From the NCBI GenBank assembly GCA_025201705.1, contig MU617115.1, positions 1 through 22,840 on the forward strand: a stretch of 22,840 nucleotides of DNA. Direction: 5' to 3'. The DNA comes from Dissophora ornata (lineage: Eukaryota; Mortierellomycota; Mortierellomycetes; Mortierellales; Mortierellaceae). The position numbers and the translations under genes were made by a program. This document shows positions 18,472-22,840 of this stretch, piece after piece. Each line of letters begins with the position of its first letter. Position 1 is the first letter of the stretch. A model generated the notes under the pieces. It was not told the DNA's origin. It worked only from the letters and a program-made list of their open reading frames with translations, and did no database searches.

Positions 18472-19345
18472 TGTCCACTTCAAAACAGTCCTTCATATCA
18501 ACGTCGACATCCTTGTTGGAAAGCCGAGGCTTTTTCTTTGCCTTGCGGCGACCCAGAGGGGGAGGAGACTCTGAAAGCAGCGCACTCGCACCAACAACAC
18601 AAGCCTGGCCAAGGTCCAAGCCTATGATGTTGATCTGCTCCGGCTCACAGCCCCGAAGGTCTGTGATATCTTGCTTAGTCTTGATGATGTTGCGGACCTC
18701 CGTTAAATAATAGTCGGTCTCTGCAGTGGCGGTGGTGAGTCGAGGAGGCAGGACGCTGTCGGGTAACCGTCTATATCGAACTGACTGTAGTTCTCTAAGT
18801 TTAAATGCCAGCAACTGTACTCGAAAACCGTCCGTCCGAATGGAGCCTTGCAAAACATATCCTTTTTTGTTGTATGTGGCAGGATTGAAATAGGCCTGCT
18901 GAAGGGGTTCGATATGATTCTTGATCTCCTCCAAAGACATCAACTGAACCGCAGCCTTGACTCCTGCTTTACCTCGTTTCCGAGAACTCGGATACTCTTT
19001 GGCAACATCTGAAAGAAGGCGCTTGATGAGGAATCCAGGCTCGATACCCGCTACCCAATAATCCACGTCTTGGAGCGTTAGCCTGCAGGCTTCGATGCTG
19101 CTGTAGGAGGGCGAGGCGAGTTCTTGAAGTCGGACTTTCAAAATGCCCCTCTTCCAGAACAATGCCACCAGATCTCTCTCACTGAACGTCAAGAATCGGT
19201 GTTCTATAGGCGACAAAGGAGCCAGTCGGCGGCTGTTGCTGCTGATCTTGTTCAAGTGGATAAAGTTCTCGATTGCTAAACGGTCCTTGCGAATCTCGAT
19301 GTTGCAACCTTCAGGCAGGAACCCTTTCTTCTTTTGAAGCTTGAG

Positions 19346-19481
19346 CTGCGATGAAACGATTGTCAGTATTAGTATATGATGCAGCAAGCTGGGGTATATG
19401 ATACAGCGAGCTAGGGTAAATGATATAGCGAGCTGGGGTAAATGATATAGCGAGCTGGAGTGTAATAACGTTGGCCCGTAC
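19346..19481 (-). other. Intron in the Fanzor relic, carrying a 21-bp minisatellite
   Basis: Donor GTACGG follows ...DLYEK and the acceptor is ATCGCAG before LKLQKKKGF, in phase 0. The frame is also open through the intron on the downstream side. Four ~21-bp units (GTAAATGATATAGCGAGCTG-like on the plus strand) fill 19372-19458. Confidence 0.75.
19372..19458. repeat. 21-bp minisatellite x4 inside the Fanzor intron
   Basis: Four adjacent units of the form GG(G)TAAATGATATAGCGAGCT. The two distal units are diverged (TATATGATGCAGCAAGCT, TATATGATACAGCGAGCT) and the two proximal ones are nearly identical. Confidence 0.9.
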
Positions 19482-19546
19482 CTTTTCATATAGGTCATAG
19501 CTCCCGTTTCTGTACATCTTCCTGATCTCGATAGAGACATGAGAAG

Positions 19547-19581
19547 CAGCGCTCCGTGTCAGCGCTCCGTGTCAGCGCTCC
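19547..19581. repeat. 13-bp tandem duplication that shifts the Fanzor reading frame
   Basis: CAGCGCTCCGTGT occurs twice, followed by CAGCGCTCC. On the minus strand the upstream frame reads GALTRSADTERC, whereas the downstream frame needs RSAASHVSIEIRKMY. The duplicated length, 13, is not a multiple of three, and with one unit the two frames would agree. Confidence 0.9.
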
Positions 19582-20836
19582 TGGGGTGAAGTCCATGGTT
19601 GCTCTTATCGCACCAGGTTCACCTTTCTCCAGCAGTCCCAACTCCTCCAAACGCTTTATGAAAGTGTTCACATCCTGTCCGATTCCTTTAAGGCGCGGAT
19701 AGTTGCCAGAGTAGAGGTATCGCAGAAAAGATTCCAGGAACTGCAGGTGCCTGTCGCCCTTGCCATCTAGGTCGCTGTCGTCCTCAATTTGACCATCGTT
19801 ATCGTTGTCATCCGGAGTGGAGTTCATATCCTTGGGTGCGATGCTTTTACAGAGAAATCCTAAGAGGGTTCCATCAAGATCTTGCAAAATACCTTGACTG
19901 AGTTGCTCAACGTACAACCCAATGATTCGCTGGCCTGATCGCTTAATGCTTGCCGCGAGATGAACAGCCTCCCTTATAGTCTTAAGTACTTCCTGCAGCA
20001 GAGCCGGCTCGTCCTTTAAAACCTCCCTGACGTTCGCTCTTAGAGTGCCAACGTTCAAGCTGACAATAGGGTGCTCCTAGCCTAGGGCACGGACAAGATC
20101 GACTTTTCTCATGTCTGCCAGTTTCTTGATCTCCTTCCGTGGGGTTTTTTTTTCGTTGCTCTGACCCTTGTCTTTGTTGGCGGTGTTGCTGCTGGTGTCG
20201 ATTGGTTTCTCGGGTGGCTTCGTCCAAGGCTTCCAGACGTACTGCTTCATGGGCCTCCGGTGACTCGTGAGTTTTCTGACGGGTGCGCTCTTTGATGGAG
20301 AACCGCGGTCGTTGACGGGAGGGATTTGCTTGGAGTTCTTGGAGCACTAGCGTCTGTCACCATGTCCTCGGGGGGTTTTCTTCTCCTTTGGAGGTGACTG
20401 GTCGATAGTGCGATACCTATTAAACTCCTGAGACGGTTTGTGCCTCCGGAATTTGTCCTCCAAAGAGCCACTGGACAAAGAGAATAATAACATCTGTAAG
20501 TCCAACATTGCTCAACCAAGTGAAAGTAGGGTATCTTGACTCCCTATGCTGTAATGCAGTAGCAGTAGCATTCTACCTGTTCCGCGTGAGTTGGAGTTCT
20601 CTTTGTTCGGTCCTGTTCCTGGCTTGTAGTTCGCACACTTGATCGAATTTGGCCTTGACAGCATCAAAAGTGAGCGCCGGCGTTTTGCCCTGGAGAGGAT
20701 GTGCAAGGCATTGGCTTCGCAAGCGTCTGTATCCGGCGAATGAACACCCGTAAAGCGTTTTCAAACGTATAATTCCCCGTGTTCTTGAGGACTACACGAC
20801 GGTCGGCCAAATAACACTTCACCATCGCTTCGGGAT

Positions 20837-21895
20837 CTATCAATTCCAGTTAAAATATCAGCACCCGGTATCTATCTACTAACCCATAATCAAGCTGATT
20901 GTAATAGTATAATGCCGATAAAACCCAGGGGGTTCATTTTTTTCATATATATTTGTATCTTGCATTCTGGTTAGAAGATGGGATGAGGTACATGGGTTTT
21001 GTGCAGTGCACGTTTAAAAACCATGGTATTCTTTGTAACAGTTGTGGGTCTTAGTAAGGCACAGGGGCACCTTGCAACCTTGCAGAATCCACAGATCCAG
21101 GTTGTGGGGGGGGGGTCTTGAAATCGCTCCCAACACTTCTCTGGGTAGTGATCGCCTTTGTTGGCAAATCGAATGGTGGGGTGGTCTGTGCACCATCATC
21201 GGGGGGGCACGTTGAAATTAAGGTTGAGGTGTCTTCTCGAGTTCACACTTATTGCACATGTCTCAAAGGGAATGATGAACGCCCTTATATTAGTTCTTTA
21301 CGTACACTAACAGGCTCAAATAAATGGGCAAGTCTTGTATTGTTGCAAAAATGCATGCCTGAATTTACTTGGGTGGTTGTCACTGCCACAACGATGTATA
21401 CGTGTTTTTGTTGTCAGGTCCATCGGGGGAGCAGCAACTTTGAGAGGCATATATTTCCTGGCATTTTTTTTTATCTCAGTCTTCTTGTCTAAAGCATCGA
21501 CCGTGACGGAAGGAATCTTCTTTGTCTTCAAGGATCTTTATGAGCCAAAATCTGAGCTGGTCTGGAAGTGAAGTCGTCGAATGCAGGAGCTCCGAGGTGG
21601 AAAAAGACAAGTAGTATATCGACGCGCTTTGAGAATATCGCCTTTTTGATCCATTCGGTCTACACTGAAGACAGTATTTCTTGTCCTTTTGGGGTAGGCA
21701 ATCAGACATTGGCAGGCGGGCGGGCGAGTTGCCCCTCAGGATGAATCGTACTTTTGATGCGAGCGAAAACGCCCAAGGAGGTTGTGTATTTTTCTTCAGT
21801 CGTCTTTTTTTTTTTTTGCGCACGGACAGATTGCCATGTGCTTTTGAAATTATAATAGGAAAAAGGCTAAATGCAATAGGAAACATCCATCCCGC
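20837..21895. other. Spacer between the two divergent Fanzor relics
   Basis: There is no convincing gene. The longest frame (21118-21492, plus, 124 codons) has no ATG start and overlaps G runs. The sequence is A/T-rich near 20940 (TTTTTTTCATATATATTTG) and contains several G or T homopolymers. Any terminal repeats of the Fanzor-carrying elements should lie here, but none could be matched by eye. Confidence 0.4.
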
Positions 21896-22665
21896 AGTGA
21901 CCCTCGATATTGAAGTGTTTAGAACTCTCTGGGAAAGCCGTACCCACCTTGCTTGCCAAAACACCCAAAGCGGTCATGCCAGCAGCTTGTTGATCGATCC
22001 ATTGAGCGTGAGGGGGGGGAGTCAGACAGAGAAATGTTCGACCGTATTTTTGTCCGCGTATCTCGACAAAGAGCGCGGATGGTGGCAGATGAAGAGGAGG
22101 AGGAGGAGGAGGCGGAGGCGGAGGATGATATAGACGACAAAAGACACATCCAATTTCTTGCCATGATACAACAACACATGTCAGACGGGAGCGTGCAAGC
22201 GTTCATTGAATCGAGCACATAGGACCTAGGCTTGTTGGTAAAAAGGGGAATAAAACTGCTCGCAACTGAACTCAAGCGCTACTACTACAGCAAAGAACTG
22301 ACGTTAGTCATCATTGTCTATCTTAATCTCTCCGCTAGGGCGCGTTTTGATCTTAATTCCTACAAGGAGCACGGCTATATTCTACGAGGGCTCCCATTCG
22401 AACAGGCGAGTTCCGCCCTTCAGCTGCTAGCTTTCAAGATGAAAGAGCTCCAGTCGGTCAGATACAAGCGACTCTCGGAGAAACGTCTTGCCACCCCCCT
22501 CCTTGAACCACTACCATTGTTGGAGGCGTGGACTACTTCCTGACCGAGGTTCCGAAATGTTGTCAAAACTCTACAGGATGTCGCTGGTCTTTGGGGGCTC
22601 TGCGCACCCGGCCAAGTTGGAGTGAGTGCGTTGTTGTTGCCCAAGGACAACCGACCTATAGTGGG
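21896..22665 (+). pseudogene. Second, heavily decayed Fanzor copy
   Basis: Successive plus-strand segments line up with the minus-strand Fanzor in the same order: VFRTLWESRTHLACQNTQSG (like VLKTIREAVHLAASIKRSG); an acidic run then DDKRHIQFLAMIQQHMSDG (like GDRHLQFLESFLRYLYSG); ATELKRYYYSKEL (like SIEIRKMYRNGSY); then, after a large deletion, FDLNSYKEHGYILRG and LQLLAFKMKELQSVRYKRL (like FNPATYNKKGYVLQG and VQLLAFKLRELQSVRYRRL); VDYFLTEV; and NVVKTLQDVAGLWG. The pieces are in different frames with stops between them (for example at about 22220). An extra C near 22548 breaks the V|RNVV join. The RuvC-I motif GLDLGQACVVGASALL is reduced to APGQVGVSALL, without the Asp. It ends in G-rich sequence. 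Confidence 0.7.
22092..22124 (+). repeat. GAGGAG-type purine repeat coding for a Glu run in the second Fanzor relic
   Basis: A (GAG)n tract with GCG interruptions encodes an acidic run at the place where the first copy has its DDNDNDGQIEDDSD linker. Confidence 0.8.
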
Positions 22666-22840
22666 GGGGAGGGGGGATTTGCTTTTATTACAACGGTGAA
22701 CTAAGTGACCCTAAACAATGAAATAGAAATGAAGGGGGGGGCATTGCAATCTCCCCGTCACGTATTACAAATTTTGGCTGTTGAAAGCAGAAAGCCGTTG
22801 TACTGTACACCTTCAAGCACCAACGTTGGGGATGGAGGAG

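Larger units (their letters stand above)
17945..20836 (-). pseudogene. Fanzor (eukaryotic TnpB-type RNA-guided endonuclease) pseudogene, C-terminally truncated
   Basis: Read on the minus strand, in order: an exon ending at 20577 (DPEAMVKCYLADRRVVLKN, YTFENALRVFIRRIQTLAK); after intron 20471-20576, a basic linker (KKTPRKEIKKLADM); a helical block (REVLKDEPALLQEVLKTIRE); GDRHLQFLESFLRYLYSGNY; IRKMYRNGSYDLYEK; after intron 19346-19481, GFLPEGCNIEIRKD, LVALFWKRGILK, YVLQGSIRTDGFRVQLLAFK and LRELQSVRYRRLP. Then comes INIIGLDLGQACVVGASALL (about 18575-18634), the RuvC-I motif with its Asp. An acidic 13-residue repeat follows, then NLAVKQKAVYQPSFKHRR and FYNGNNNR, where homology ends. RuvC-II, the zinc-binding CxxC pairs and RuvC-III are absent, replaced by PIF1-like sequence. 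Lesions: a one-base frameshift near 20695, TAG at 20347-20349, 20077-20079 and 18116-18118, and a 13-bp duplication at 19547-19581. Fanzor proteins are transposon-borne relatives of TnpB/Cas12. The family call rests on motif memory. Confidence 0.75.

Noticed and set aside
21118..21492. 124-codon plus-strand ORF with a hydrophobic start resembling a signal peptide
   Set aside because: It has no ATG (opens at TTG), overlaps homopolymers, and has no recognisable domain or splice support.

Overview
The window is nuclear DNA from an early-diverging filamentous fungus, almost certainly Mortierellaceae (Mortierella/Linnemannia type). The main reason is a delta-6 fatty acid desaturase that I recognise as very close to the Mortierella alpina enzyme. 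Short GT-AG introns, pyrimidine-rich leaders before start codons, homopolymer-rich spacers and several multi-copy gene families fit the same assignment.

Layout. Positions 1-470 (minus) hold a non-LTR retrotransposon reverse transcriptase fragment that runs off the left edge. Positions 598-4427 (plus) encode a 1246-residue two-exon protein: an N-terminal module, a coiled coil, LRR-like repeats and a C-terminal kinase fold that has lost its catalytic residues. A relic of a paralogue lies just 3' of it in reverse orientation. A Whi2/BTB-like gene starts at 5470 (plus). After a gene-poor spacer comes a housekeeping block: RPB5 (minus, five exons, 8437-9819) sharing a 371-bp divergent promoter region with prefoldin subunit 6 (plus, three exons, 10191-10922), then the delta-6 desaturase (minus, 11336-13389), whose first coding exon is only 13 nt.

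From about 14.4 kb to the right edge the DNA is a graveyard of mobile and multi-copy sequence. It contains a PD-(D/E)XK nuclease-like gene split by a 185-bp TA-flanked MITE (14603-14787), a detached piece of nuclear 28S rRNA (15991-16241), and a large decayed minus-strand Fanzor (eukaryotic TnpB-type RNA-guided nuclease) gene (17945-20836). The Fanzor gene is cut off just after its first RuvC motif region and joined directly to a broken PIF1-like helicase. A second, more decayed Fanzor copy lies head-to-head on the plus strand (about 21896-22665). The lesions can be read directly: three in-frame stops, all TAG, a 13-bp tandem duplication, and single-base frameshifts.

The housekeeping genes look intact and unrelated in pathway; they probably sit together by chance. 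The accessory right half is best read as layered insertions and recombinations among transposon-borne nucleases and helicases. No tRNA, CRISPR array or bacterial-type operon is seen.
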